The notes beneath the pieces are model-generated. The model was not told the DNA's origin. It did no database searches and saw nothing but the letters and a program-made list of their open reading frames with translations. Below are positions 1 to 8,394 of a stretch of DNA of 64,000 nucleotides, in pieces. Numbering within the stretch: the stretch's first letter is position 1; each line of letters begins with the position of its first letter. This DNA is from Flavobacterium sp. (GTDB taxonomy: Bacteria > Bacteroidota > Bacteroidia > Flavobacteriales > Flavobacteriaceae). Location of the stretch: NCBI RefSeq assembly GCF_027484205.1, contig NZ_JAIXUB010000001.1:253528-317527 (forward strand), read 5' to 3'. The position numbers and the translations under genes are program-made.

Positions 1-1
1 T

Positions 2-274
2 ACCGACGGTATTCAATACCTTGCCGAAAAAGCAGGCGCATACTGGCTTATCGATGAAATCGCCTTTAATCAAATGCAACAGAACATCAGGAAAGAAGAA
101 TTTCAGACTTGGACGTTAAGTGTTGACCTTGAAAAAAGCACCGCAGTTCTGACTTGCGATGATGGTAACAACAACATCGTTTTTAGCAAAAAGATAGAAT
201 ATACAGATTTCCCGCTTCAAGAAATCCGCATCTTTTTTGTAAATAACGTCATTCTGCTACCTAGTGAGTATTAA
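2..274 (+). CDS. DUF6876-like protein, 5' truncated by the window edge
   Basis: The reading frame is open from the first bases and ends at 274. The visible 90 residues begin TDGIQYLAEKAGAYWLIDEI, which I recognise as the pattern of DUF6876, small proteins of unknown function common on mobile elements and plasmids. The Met at 74 lies inside this conserved stretch, so it is not the real start. A strong terminator follows directly. No catalytic motif can be seen and the function is unknown. Confidence 0.7.
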   Translation, partial: TDGIQYLAEKAGAYWLIDEIAFNQMQQNIRKEEFQTWTLSVDLEKSTAVLTCDDGNNNIVFSKKIEYTDFPLQEIRIFFVNNVILLPSEY

Positions 275-282
275 TCAAAAAA

Positions 283-310
283 ATAAGCCGCCCCGATAGG
301 GGCGGCTTAT
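283..310. terminator. Rho-independent terminator, usable from both strands
   Basis: A perfect 12-bp stem (ATAAGCCGCCCC with its complement) closes a GATA loop. It sits between the convergent ends of the DUF6876-like gene and the minus-strand gene ending at 362. Confidence 0.8.
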
Positions 311-361
311 AATAACCTAACTCAAAATTAAGGTTATTGCGTGGTATTTAGAAAGTATAAA

Positions 362-952
362 TTAACCTCTATTCTCAGTAAAAATCTGAAAGATTTTCTC
401 TTTAAATTTTTGTCCGTTTCGTTTCGCCGTATTCAGCTTAGACATGACGCTGTATAAGAGTAACCCCATCACACCCATCCCGAGAATGAAACCAACCCAG
501 CCATAATCCTCGCTTTTCGTTGCATCATAAAAAAAGAAAGACAACGTAACCGCCCCGATGAAACCGAAAATAACAATCAAGCACCCCGCACTTCCTGCGG
601 GACGGCTGAAATATCCCTCTGGTTGATTGACCTCAAGTAATTCATCCATTGTCTTGTTATATCCAAGAGCATAGTTTTGTTTATAAGGACTTTGTGCCCA
701 TATAAAGATAAGTTCATGCCCTGCTAGTGCAGGCATATCCCAATTTCTTAAATCAATGGCAAACGGTTTTTCGTCTGCGCCTTGTAAATAAACTTTTTGA
801 TGATGGGTAGAGTGTGTCGATATGCCTGTAACATATCCATCCCTGTCTTTATGGCTTCTGACAGAAGTTTCAAGATTGCCTTGATTATCGAGGACGATAC
901 CCCGCTTTACTTCATATTCTATAACTTGATTTCCTATTGTGAATTTCTGCAT
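362..952 (-). CDS. Hypothetical protein with two C-terminal-half TM helices
   Basis: This 196-residue protein is not one I recognise. Its first 120 residues are soluble and include the stretch YLQGADEKPFAIDLRNWDMP. Two hydrophobic helices follow at about 126-146 and 151-171, then a basic tail. It starts 3 bp after the end of the RCC1-repeat gene on the same strand, so the two are probably co-transcribed. The predicted place is the inner membrane with a cytoplasmic N-terminal domain. No enzymatic motif is visible. Confidence 0.6.
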   Translation of the reverse strand: MQKFTIGNQVIEYEVKRGIVLDNQGNLETSVRSHKDRDGYVTGISTHSTHHQKVYLQGADEKPFAIDLRNWDMPALAGHELIFIWAQSPYKQNYALGYNKTMDELLEVNQPEGYFSRPAGSAGCLIVIFGFIGAVTLSFFFYDATKSEDYGWVGFILGMGVMGLLLYSVMSKLNTAKRNGQKFKEKIFQIFTENRG

Positions 953-955
953 ATA

Positions 956-2302
956 TTACTTTTTAATGAAACGTGTGTTTTGTTTCCCGTTCTCGGTTTC
1001 CATTGAAACAATGTAAACGCCTGCCGATAGTTCCGACACATCGAAAGACTTTGTTTGTCTCTCAAACGGCAAGGCAAATTTGCGCCCGTTTATGTCATAG
1101 ACCGCCGCCGATAGTATTTCCGCTTCGTAAATATAAATGCGGTCTGTTGCAGGATTCGGATAAACCACGAAAGAGTTTTTTATATTCTCGGTAATGCCTA
1201 ACGCTGTACAACTATATACTGTCGGAATTGAAACAGGCGTTGAGCCATCGCCGACCAAATTTGTTGTACCCCATACCCAAAATGTACCGTCTGTTTTTAC
1301 GCCACTTGACTGCTGATAACCTGCAAAGGCATCAACCCAATTCGTTGCCGTTCCGATTTGTGCAGGGCTTGAATAATCTCCTGCCGTGCCATTTCCTAAT
1401 TGCTGAAAATCATCGTTACCCCAACCCCATAAAGTGCCGTTGGTTTTGGTCATGAGGACATATTGCGTACCCTCATATTTTTTCACAGAAGCCGTTTTCC
1501 AATTGCTATCTGTCCCGATTTGCAGAGGAACATTACTATTTAACGAAAACCCGGAATTACAAAAACCCCACGCCCAAAGCGTATTATCGGTTTTTAAGGC
1601 AAAAGAAAGGCGAGAACCGCAATCAATCCATTTCCAGTTTGTGCCTGTACCTATTTGAATAGGTGTGTAGCTATCGGTAGTTGTTCCGTTTCCAAGCTGA
1701 CCGTTTTGATTTAGACCCCAAGCCCATAATGTACCATCAAGTTTAATCGCTAGACAGCTTCTGCCATCGTTACCCGCAATATGATTCCAGTTTGTTGCCG
1801 TACCTATTTGTATTGGTACACTACTCTCAAAGCTGTTGGTCTGTCCGTTACCGAGATAGCCGTTGTTATTGCTTCCCCAAGCCCATAACGTGCCGTTTGT
1901 CTTGATGGCGACCGTCCCACGCTCTCCTGCGACGGCTTCTTTCCAGTTGGTATCTGTGCCGATTTGTTGCGGAGTGGCTGAATTACCGCCTGAGCCGTTA
2001 CCTAGTTGCTCACTACTATCATTTCCCCAAGCCCAAAGTGTACCATCTGCTCTAATAGCAACAGTATGTGCCAATCCTGCCGAAACAGAAGCCCAGTTTG
2101 CGGAGCTGATTAAGACGGGTTGCGGTCTGTCGATTATTGTACCGTCGCCAAGTTGTCTTGAGCCATTCTCTCCCCACGCCCAAAGGCTACCATTTTGACT
2201 AATGGCAATAAAATGTAGTTCCCCTGCGGAAACTTTTTGAAAACATTGGGCAAATAAATTGCCCGAAACCGCGAATAACACGGCAGTTAAAAATAACCTC
2301 AT
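956..2302 (-). CDS. Secreted RCC1-repeat beta-propeller with T9SS sorting domain
   Basis: The 448-residue protein opens with a signal peptide (MRLFLTAVLFAVSGNLFAQ). Seven RCC1-type repeats follow, each carrying a variant of GTLWAWG and many followed by a QLGNG block, as expected for a seven-bladed propeller. From about residue 370 there is a T9SS type A tail containing FVVYPNPATDRIYIYE and ending ENGKQNTRFIKK. RCC1 propellers bind protein or other partners; the partner here is unknown. It should cross the outer membrane through T9SS and be released or anchored. It forms an operon with the two-TM protein downstream. A surface protein as cargo on a mobile element is notable. Confidence 0.85.
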   Translation of the reverse strand: MRLFLTAVLFAVSGNLFAQCFQKVSAGELHFIAISQNGSLWAWGENGSRQLGDGTIIDRPQPVLISSANWASVSAGLAHTVAIRADGTLWAWGNDSSEQLGNGSGGNSATPQQIGTDTNWKEAVAGERGTVAIKTNGTLWAWGSNNNGYLGNGQTNSFESSVPIQIGTATNWNHIAGNDGRSCLAIKLDGTLWAWGLNQNGQLGNGTTTDSYTPIQIGTGTNWKWIDCGSRLSFALKTDNTLWAWGFCNSGFSLNSNVPLQIGTDSNWKTASVKKYEGTQYVLMTKTNGTLWGWGNDDFQQLGNGTAGDYSSPAQIGTATNWVDAFAGYQQSSGVKTDGTFWVWGTTNLVGDGSTPVSIPTVYSCTALGITENIKNSFVVYPNPATDRIYIYEAEILSAAVYDINGRKFALPFERQTKSFDVSELSAGVYIVSMETENGKQNTRFIKK

Positions 2303-2400
2303 AATATTCTGTGTTTAAGATTTTACCGTTGAATTAACAGCGAATGCGTCAACACAAATTGAGGAAATTTTCTGCCAAAAGAAGAATTTTAGACTATCAA

Positions 2401-2432
2401 TTTGTTAGTTTAAGTATTTTTTTGTTACTTTG
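2401..2432 (+). promoter_or_regulatory. Bacteroidota-type promoter of the XRE operon
   Basis: TTTG at 2401-2404 and TTACTTTG at 2425-2432 are 20 bp apart and fit the -33 TTG / -7 TAnnTTTG pattern with one mismatch. Transcription would begin around 2438, after the ATG at 2434. This makes the ATG at 2458 the better start for the gene. Confidence 0.55.
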
Positions 2433-2457
2433 AGTGCAAATAAATACAGTTTTAGAC

Positions 2458-2811
2458 ATGGAGAAACACTTAAATATAGGCGACAGCATCAAGAAATTTA
2501 GAGAATTAAAAAACATCACACGTGAACTCATGGCTGCCGAATTGGGCTTAAGTGTTAGTGCATATGGCAATATCGAGAGAAACAAAACTGATTTGACAAT
2601 TTCACGCATTCAGAAAATCGCAGAAATTTTGGAAGTCGACATATCTCAAATTATGAATTTTGATGCTGCGCAAATATTTAACATTTCTAACAATCAGCTT
2701 GTTCAGGCATCCGTGAAGACGGAAAATATGCATATTCATACCGAAGAAAAATACATTGCGATGTTGGAGAGAGAAAATGAAAGATTACAAAAGCTAGTCG
2801 GAGAGATTTAA
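2458..2811 (+). CDS. XRE-family transcriptional regulator
   Basis: The protein (117 residues from this start) has a Cro/C1-type helix-turn-helix in its first 65 residues, with ELMAAELGLSVSAYGNIERN spanning the two key helices. A C-terminal region (IAMLERENERLQKLVGEI) looks like a short coiled coil for dimerisation. An upstream ATG at 2434 is in frame, but it precedes the transcription start predicted from the promoter. It is the first gene of a three-gene operon with a membrane protein and a methyltransferase and probably regulates that operon. Confidence 0.8.
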   Translation: MEKHLNIGDSIKKFRELKNITRELMAAELGLSVSAYGNIERNKTDLTISRIQKIAEILEVDISQIMNFDAAQIFNISNNQLVQASVKTENMHIHTEEKYIAMLERENERLQKLVGEI

Positions 2812-2839
2812 AAAATTTAACATTAATTAATTTATTATA

Positions 2840-3448
2840 ATGAGATTATATCCTAAAATAATTGCAGAACTTGCCACATTGTGCAGTTTTATAGGTTTCG
2901 TTTACACCTTTTATCCTGATTATAAAAATTATGGTGCTAAAGAATGGATAATTATCGGTATATTTATTATATCGTTTATCATTACCGTATCTATCACAAT
3001 ATACGACCATTTACATTCTAAGTCTAAATCATTTCCAATTGATAAAAAAGATAAAATAAAGAAGTATATGAACAATTGGATTAAGAACACTGGCAGAGTC
3101 GCTATCTTTACTAGAGATATGAGTTGGCTTGACGAAAAAAGCACAGCAATTCTTATTGAGAAAGCGGAAAAAAAAGAATTAATAATATGCCTACCAAAAG
3201 AAATTGATGCCATCAAAGCTTTTAAAGATGCTGGTGCGGAAATTGTAGTATATAATGTCAATTATGACCCAAAGGTAAGATTTACAATAACAAATTATGG
3301 GTTAGCAACAGCAAGAATTGCAGTTGGAAGAGGTAGTGCAGATGGAAAAAAACATATAATTGATGAGTATAAAATGGGTGAAAATTTTTGTGAGCTAGGG
3401 AATGATATTGTCAGTATTTTAAAGACTTTAAACCAAAATCCGTCATGA
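2840..3448 (+). CDS. Membrane-anchored protein, possible catalytically dead PLD-like fold
   Basis: The protein has 202 residues with two hydrophobic helices at about 8-24 and 33-53. A cytoplasmic domain of about 130 residues follows, with an alternating alpha/beta look: GRVAIFTRDMSWLDE, then ELIICLPKEIDAIKAFKDAGAEIVVYN in two steps. This order resembles one half of a phospholipase D-like domain, but no HxK(x4)D motif is present, so the assignment is weak. Its stop overlaps the start of the methyltransferase gene by 4 bp (ATGA), implying coupled translation. I do not know its function; a sensor or effector role in a small cargo operon is possible. Confidence 0.6.
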   Translation: MRLYPKIIAELATLCSFIGFVYTFYPDYKNYGAKEWIIIGIFIISFIITVSITIYDHLHSKSKSFPIDKKDKIKKYMNNWIKNTGRVAIFTRDMSWLDEKSTAILIEKAEKKELIICLPKEIDAIKAFKDAGAEIVVYNVNYDPKVRFTITNYGLATARIAVGRGSADGKKHIIDEYKMGENFCELGNDIVSILKTLNQNPS

Positions 3449-4194
3449 AGGGTAACAATAAAATGAAAAACAACGACGATATTGCGGCACAATGGGATCA
3501 AGTCGCTGAACAGAGATTTACCCAACTACAAAATCACAAAGATATAAGCATGGATAATATAATAATTCCTTTGCTTAATAAGATGATAACGCACAGCAAT
3601 GTTGAAAACGTAATAGATTTTGGATGTGGCACAGGTTACATCACGAACAAAATTAAACCAAAACCATTACGATTTACTGGTATTGATATAAGTAGTAAGA
3701 GCATCAAAATTGCTCAGAACAATTTTAAAAATAATAAGTTTTTCGATTTTTTAGTATCATCCATTGAAGATTTTCCTGAATTGAAAAGAGCAAATTTCAC
3801 TTTAGGAATTTGCAATATGACATTAATGGATGTTGGTAACTTAAATGAAGTAGTTTCATCAATGGCTAGAGTTCTAAAAAAGAAAAGCACACTAGCCATT
3901 ACAATAACGCATCCCTATTTCTGGCCTTTTTATTGGGACTATGCGGAAAAGGATTGGTTTTCCTATGATAAAGAAATTGAAGTTAGTAACCAATTCAAAA
4001 TTTCAAATGCCACCAGTGAGTTTGAAACCACTCATTACCATCGCCCTTTGGAGCTTTATATTAATTTACTAACTAAGAATGGTTTTCGAATTGAGCAAAT
4101 ATTTGAACCTATGCCGAATGAAAATATTTCTAAGATGTATTCAGCTTCATGGAAATTCCCTCGCTTTTTAGGAATAAAATGTATTAAGGATTAA
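3445..4194 (+). CDS. Class I SAM-dependent methyltransferase
   Basis: The protein has 249 residues from the ATG that overlaps the previous stop; an internal ATG at 3463 is the alternative. Motif I is VIDFGCGTGYIT at about residues 56-67, followed by the acidic end of strand 2 in FTGIDIS, which binds the SAM ribose. The substrate cannot be read from the sequence. The C-terminal part (HYHRPLELYINLLTKNGF) is typical of small-molecule methyltransferases of the UbiE type. It is the last gene of the XRE operon and ends 6 bp from the convergent gene at 4201. Confidence 0.8.
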   Translation: MKGNNKMKNNDDIAAQWDQVAEQRFTQLQNHKDISMDNIIIPLLNKMITHSNVENVIDFGCGTGYITNKIKPKPLRFTGIDISSKSIKIAQNNFKNNKFFDFLVSSIEDFPELKRANFTLGICNMTLMDVGNLNEVVSSMARVLKKKSTLAITITHPYFWPFYWDYAEKDWFSYDKEIEVSNQFKISNATSEFETTHYHRPLELYINLLTKNGFRIEQIFEPMPNENISKMYSASWKFPRFLGIKCIKD

Positions 4195-4200
4195 ACGTAA

Positions 4201-4587
4201 TTAATTCTCTTTAATTTCAATTTCATAAATCATAGCACTATTTTCGTCCTTTATTCCCTTATATCTTTTTTCAACAGCCACAATCTGCCTTGGCACATGC
4301 GCCATAAGGCTTTCAAATAACCCCTCAAGGTTACGCCCCTTGAGCGTGATTTCGTGTGTTGTGTAAACAAGCTTAATCGTATTCGCCTCAGGCGAATATT
4401 CACCCGACACCAAATAAGCGTAATTCAAAAATAACCGCTTCCCATCCGCTTGCACAAAGCAAAGATTGCGGACATGACCTGTCGTAGAATAGTTCTCAAT
4501 TTCTTGGGTATCATTAGGATTTGACGCATCAGTATTCTGACCGTCCTTGCCTCTGTTCAGTTTATCAAAATTACCTGTCAGGTTCAT
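4201..4587 (-). CDS. Hypothetical protein co-encoded with the relaxase
   Basis: The 128-residue protein is unrecognised. It has a polar, Asn/Asp-rich N-terminus and a compact soluble body (LCFVQADGKRLFLNYAYLVS, then TIKLVYTTHEITLKGRNLEG). Its start lies inside the end of the relaxase gene with a 17-bp overlap, so translation is probably coupled and its role is likely tied to transfer. No TM segment and no nucleotide-binding motif are visible. Confidence 0.65.
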   Translation of the reverse strand: MNLTGNFDKLNRGKDGQNTDASNPNDTQEIENYSTTGHVRNLCFVQADGKRLFLNYAYLVSGEYSPEANTIKLVYTTHEITLKGRNLEGLFESLMAHVPRQIVAVEKRYKGIKDENSAMIYEIEIKEN

Positions 4588-7270
4588 AATCTTTGATTGG
4601 GTTATGGTTTGTCTCCTGTTCTTTGTCCTGTCGTTGTCGGTCGGTCACAAAATCCCGATGGCTTTTGCCTTTACTAAGCAGTTCTATTGCCGATTGGCGT
4701 TCGCCAAGTTCGGCAACATGGTCGAATAGGCTCTCTTTATCATCCGTATATATTCGTGCTTTCTCCTTGCCTCTCGATACTGAGACGTAAAACTGTTTCG
4801 CATTCGTTGCCGGAAACGTCGCCGCAGGCTGATAAATGAAAACCTCATCAATGTTTTTCCCCTGTGAAGCGTAGGACGTTACTGTATGTGCATGGGATAA
4901 AAAGCCGAAATTATTATTCAATTCGTAAGTCGATTTACTGACCTCGTTTTTTAGGTCAATCTTTCCACTTTTTGATACTTTGGTAACGTCGAGCATCATG
5001 CCGTTATTCAACCGCTTGCCGTTTGCATCAAAGCTATTATCGGTAATCAGCACTTTGTCGCCTTTGGCGAGCTGTATTTCTTTTTCTTGGTAAAGGCTGT
5101 ACCGATTGCTATTGGACATCGGCAAGGCTTTGCTTTCGCCTTTCTCATTCACAAGCTTTATTTGTTGGTCGGTTTTCTCAACCGTCCAAATACTACCCCG
5201 ATTAAAGCCTGTTATATTCTGATTGAATTTAACAATCTGTCCGTTCTCGTAGTTCCGTGTATCGGCTTTCTCGGCTTCGGTCAGATTAATGTTTTTATAC
5301 CTTGTGGCAGTAATCTCCTTTTTACCCATCAAACCCGCCTCTTTCATTTTTTGGCGAATTTCTTTTGTGGCTTCCTCGCCCTGGGCGTGGGTCGGAGAAA
5401 TTACAATCGCGGATTTTCCTTTTTTCAAGGCATCCATATAGTCCTTTACCATTTGCTCGTTTGGCTTCATTGGGTCAACCGTGACAATCGCCCCCATATC
5501 ATCCAGTTTGTCAAAAGCCTCTTTAACCTTTCCTTTGGAAAGGTCTTCGACCGCCGCCTTATAATCCTCATTCTGTTGGCGGTATATTTTACTGACCTCA
5601 GCCGTCTTAATGCCAGCAACGGTGTTGAGGATGCGCAAGGCATCGCCACGCACAACGCTTGCGTGCTGTCTTGTATCGCCGCCAAGAATAAGCTGTGCGT
5701 TTTGTTTGGTGGCGACTTCGAGCAAGTCGGTCATATCCTTTGTGCCAAGCAATCCCGCTTCATCGACCCAAAGAACCTGATTTTTGACCTTTTCCTGCAT
5801 CTTGGTATCGGTCAGAAATTTGGCGACCGTTTCGGCATTGTCGAAACCTTCCTCTTTCAACACGCCACGGGAAGCTTGCGCCGTAGGCGCAACAACCGTC
5901 ACGGTTTTACCTGCCTGTTCCATCTTGGCGACCGCTTCTTTCATTAGCGTGGTTTTACCCGTGCCTGCCGCCCCTCGGACGATGGAAACACGGTTTGAGG
6001 TCGTCAAAACGTGTTCGACCGCTTCCTTTTGTTGACCCTCAAGATTAAGCGCAGGAGCTTTCTCGTAAGTAGGAACAAGCTTGCCCTTACCTTGACGTGC
6101 CAAATCGACCATATGCTTTTCTTCGGTCAGCACTTCCTTAGTCGTACACATCGGGCGGAATTTCTCGGTAATATGTATCAAGCGTTGGTCTTGCTTGAAT
6201 TGCTCTGAGATAGCCTCAACACTTGCGCCCGATGTACCAACCGCGTGGCGATACGCCGCTTCTAAAACGCGTCGGTCAGCCATGACCGACGCGCGCTCAA
6301 AACAATGCTCAATCGCATGGTCTATGCATTGCTCGGCGGTCAGCTCCAGTTTTTGATGGTCGGGCGCATGACGCACGATTTTACCGTCTTCCTCGGTTTT
6401 GCCGAGTTCGGCAATCTGGAAACGCCACTCGGTTTTAAGCTCATCCATACTATGACCTTTTTGCTTTTTGGAGCGGCTACGTGCGCCGAGTTCTGCCAGT
6501 TCCTTGGCTTCCGTCACGCCCTTTTCCTTGGCGATACGTCCGATTTCATCGGTACGCTTGGAAAATAGGTCAAGCACCTTTTGCGGTACGCCATCAATCT
6601 CGAAAGACTTGTCGGTCTTTCGGATGCCATAGCCAAGCTCGGTCAGTTTGTCGGATAAGGTTTTGTGAAACCGTGCCTGATAATAAGGCATATCCCGCTT
6701 GATATCCTTAAACTCACCCGCCTTGATGCGGTTTTCGGTATCGTCCCAAGTCGCATTGAAGACAAAGCAATGGCTATGCAAATGCGGGTCAGGCATACGA
6801 CCCTCGACGGGTCTTGCCGTCTGGTGGGTAAAATGCGCCCAAGCAAGCTCGCTCGTACCTCGCTCGCTTTGCTGTCCGTCAAGCCTTACCCGAGTCTTCC
6901 CGTCAGCCTCGATGCATTGCATGGTCTCGGTGACGCTCTCCTGAAAGGCTTTCAGTATATGATCGTCTCCTGCCAAGACATGGAGGACGGAAACGGATTT
7001 CGGGCAATGAAAGTTGATGTCATAGCCGACCTTACGAACGTCTTTCGTTCGAGGTGTTAAGGATTCACCAGTTTGTGGATTCACGTTTTCACACAAGGCG
7101 AAAAACGTGTCTTTCATATCCTTGTCGAACAAGCCCAAGCGTTCAGACAAGCGTCCTTGCCAAAAGCCTTGAAGCTCTTGGTCACTGACGTAATAGTCGG
7201 ACTTCATCAAGGCATCTGAAAAATATGCCTTGGCGTGTCCGGCAGACTGGCTTTGAATCATTCTAATCAT
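4571..7270 (-). CDS. MobF-family conjugative relaxase with SF1 helicase
   Basis: The 899-residue protein nicks the transfer origin, stays covalently bound to the DNA 5' end and unwinds it. The N-terminal TrwC-type domain (about 1-310) has the tyrosine pair Y26-Y27 and the metal-binding three-His motif PHLHSHCFVFN. The C-terminal half is a RecD-like SF1 helicase with Walker A RGAAGTGKTT, Walker B VLWVDEAGLLG, motif III GGDTRQHASV and a late TVTSYASQGKNID motif. At 899 residues it is on the short side for TrwC/TraI proteins. All key residues are present, so it looks active. It overlaps the 128-residue gene downstream. Confidence 0.92.
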   Translation of the reverse strand: MIRMIQSQSAGHAKAYFSDALMKSDYYVSDQELQGFWQGRLSERLGLFDKDMKDTFFALCENVNPQTGESLTPRTKDVRKVGYDINFHCPKSVSVLHVLAGDDHILKAFQESVTETMQCIEADGKTRVRLDGQQSERGTSELAWAHFTHQTARPVEGRMPDPHLHSHCFVFNATWDDTENRIKAGEFKDIKRDMPYYQARFHKTLSDKLTELGYGIRKTDKSFEIDGVPQKVLDLFSKRTDEIGRIAKEKGVTEAKELAELGARSRSKKQKGHSMDELKTEWRFQIAELGKTEEDGKIVRHAPDHQKLELTAEQCIDHAIEHCFERASVMADRRVLEAAYRHAVGTSGASVEAISEQFKQDQRLIHITEKFRPMCTTKEVLTEEKHMVDLARQGKGKLVPTYEKAPALNLEGQQKEAVEHVLTTSNRVSIVRGAAGTGKTTLMKEAVAKMEQAGKTVTVVAPTAQASRGVLKEEGFDNAETVAKFLTDTKMQEKVKNQVLWVDEAGLLGTKDMTDLLEVATKQNAQLILGGDTRQHASVVRGDALRILNTVAGIKTAEVSKIYRQQNEDYKAAVEDLSKGKVKEAFDKLDDMGAIVTVDPMKPNEQMVKDYMDALKKGKSAIVISPTHAQGEEATKEIRQKMKEAGLMGKKEITATRYKNINLTEAEKADTRNYENGQIVKFNQNITGFNRGSIWTVEKTDQQIKLVNEKGESKALPMSNSNRYSLYQEKEIQLAKGDKVLITDNSFDANGKRLNNGMMLDVTKVSKSGKIDLKNEVSKSTYELNNNFGFLSHAHTVTSYASQGKNIDEVFIYQPAATFPATNAKQFYVSVSRGKEKARIYTDDKESLFDHVAELGERQSAIELLSKGKSHRDFVTDRQRQDKEQETNHNPIKDYEPDR

Positions 7271-7360
7271 ATAAAAAGTGTATAATCATTTTACGGAAAT
7301 AAGATTTATTTCGGCATCCGTATAAGACAAATAACGTTGCCTAAATTGTGGTTAAAAAAA
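7271..7360 (-). promoter_or_regulatory. Region upstream of the relaxase; candidate oriT
   Basis: Directly before the relaxase start lies an inverted repeat, CGGAAATAA at 7294-7302 and TTATTTCGG at 7306-7314, with one mismatch. MobF systems often place oriT next to the relaxase gene, so this is the best candidate in the window. The nick site cannot be identified by eye. The promoter of the relaxase operon must also be here. Confidence 0.3.
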
Positions 7361-7399
7361 AGCCGCCCCTAACACAGCTTGGCTGTGTGAAGAGCGGCA
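7361..7399 (-). terminator. Terminator after the 308-residue membrane protein gene
   Basis: An inner ACACAGC/GCTGTGT hairpin is nested in outer GCCGC/GCGGC arms. On the minus strand the stem is followed by a T-run, the complement of the A-tract at 7354-7360. It separates the coupling-protein operon from the relaxase operon. Confidence 0.6.
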
Positions 7400-7455
7400 T
7401 AGCAGTACATTAAAGAAAACCCATCAGACATCTCCCCTAAACACTGCTTAGGCTA

Positions 7456-8382
7456 TTATTTTTGACCTGAAATATCGGTTACAGCCGTCCCGTCTGATGT
7501 GTTTTTTGGAGCGGTTGGAACGGTTGGACTTGACGCTTCTGTGACGATTTCTTCGGTCATAAAGGGCATGATTTTACGGCGCATCTCAGCACCATTTGGC
7601 TTGCTCCCTCGGAATTGAAAACCTTTCGTTTCGTCTGCATTGACATCATTAACAAAGGCATTTTCCAGTTCTTCATTGCAGATAATTTCGTCGATTTTAT
7701 CCAAGATAAAGTTGTCACCGCCGATATAAGCGGAAATATAACTCATGGAATAGAAGAAGCTGCACACCATTAATAGCCATCCTAAAGTCTGGCCAATAAG
7801 GGCTAACAAAAGACCCGCGACGAAGAAAATTGCAGGCTCAAGATAACATTCGATAAATCGAATATTAGGCGAAAATTCACCAATTTTAAGATTGCGAATA
7901 ATGGGATGTATAATACCGCTTGAAAGACTGAACCTTCCAAAATCAAACACAGAAGGAGCGCGTAGATTATCTCTGTAATGCTTGATACAGAAACCCAAAA
8001 AAGCAACCAAATAGAGATACCAAGTGATATAATCGGGCATGATGCCGTCTTGGGTTTCGGGTTCTATATTCTGCGCTTGTTCGACAACATTTCCGAAAGT
8101 TTCATCATAGGAGTAACTTTCAGTCGCCAATTCCGAACCGCTCCAACTGTCCGACATTTGCGAAATACCCATAGGTAAAGCCGCCAAGATAAGCGTTAGG
8201 ATAATAGCCGTTGAAAGGCTGAAATATCTTTCTCCAAAGTCCTTACGTGTAAAAACCTCAATCAGCATACGCGGGTATGACACGAACATAGAGCAAAAAG
8301 AAAGAAATAATAATTTAATGGCATTGCCACGACCGAAAGTGTTTCGGTAATAAAGATTTTTTATTTTATTTTGATTTTCCAT
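7456..8382 (-). CDS. Multi-TM conjugation-associated membrane protein
   Basis: The 308-residue protein has hydrophobic segments at about 22-42, 58-75, 117-135 and a long pair at about 187-225. It ends in a soluble tail rich in Thr, Ser and Pro. I do not recognise a named family. It starts 12 bp after the coupling ATPase gene. The coupling ATPase has no membrane helices of its own, so this protein may supply its anchor at the inner membrane; that is inference from position and topology only. Confidence 0.65.
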   Translation of the reverse strand: MENQNKIKNLYYRNTFGRGNAIKLLFLSFCSMFVSYPRMLIEVFTRKDFGERYFSLSTAIILTLILAALPMGISQMSDSWSGSELATESYSYDETFGNVVEQAQNIEPETQDGIMPDYITWYLYLVAFLGFCIKHYRDNLRAPSVFDFGRFSLSSGIIHPIIRNLKIGEFSPNIRFIECYLEPAIFFVAGLLLALIGQTLGWLLMVCSFFYSMSYISAYIGGDNFILDKIDEIICNEELENAFVNDVNADETKGFQFRGSKPNGAEMRRKIMPFMTEEIVTEASSPTVPTAPKNTSDGTAVTDISGQK

Positions 8383-8394
8383 TTTATAAGTAAT

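Noticed and set aside
1863..2198. 111-codon open frame on the plus strand within the RCC1 gene
   Set aside because: It is a shadow of the repeated RCC1 blades; its own repeats merely reflect theirs.
2840..3448. Active phospholipase D-family nuclease
   Set aside because: No HxK(x4)D motif is present; only a vague resemblance in strand order remains.
5087..5947. 286-codon open frame on the plus strand opposite the relaxase gene
   Set aside because: It is antisense to conserved helicase motifs, has no recognisable domain and is explained by the G+C-rich codon use of the relaxase gene.
6665..7060. 131-codon open frame on the plus strand within the relaxase gene
   Set aside because: It mirrors the relaxase His motif region and has no independent start signals or family pattern.
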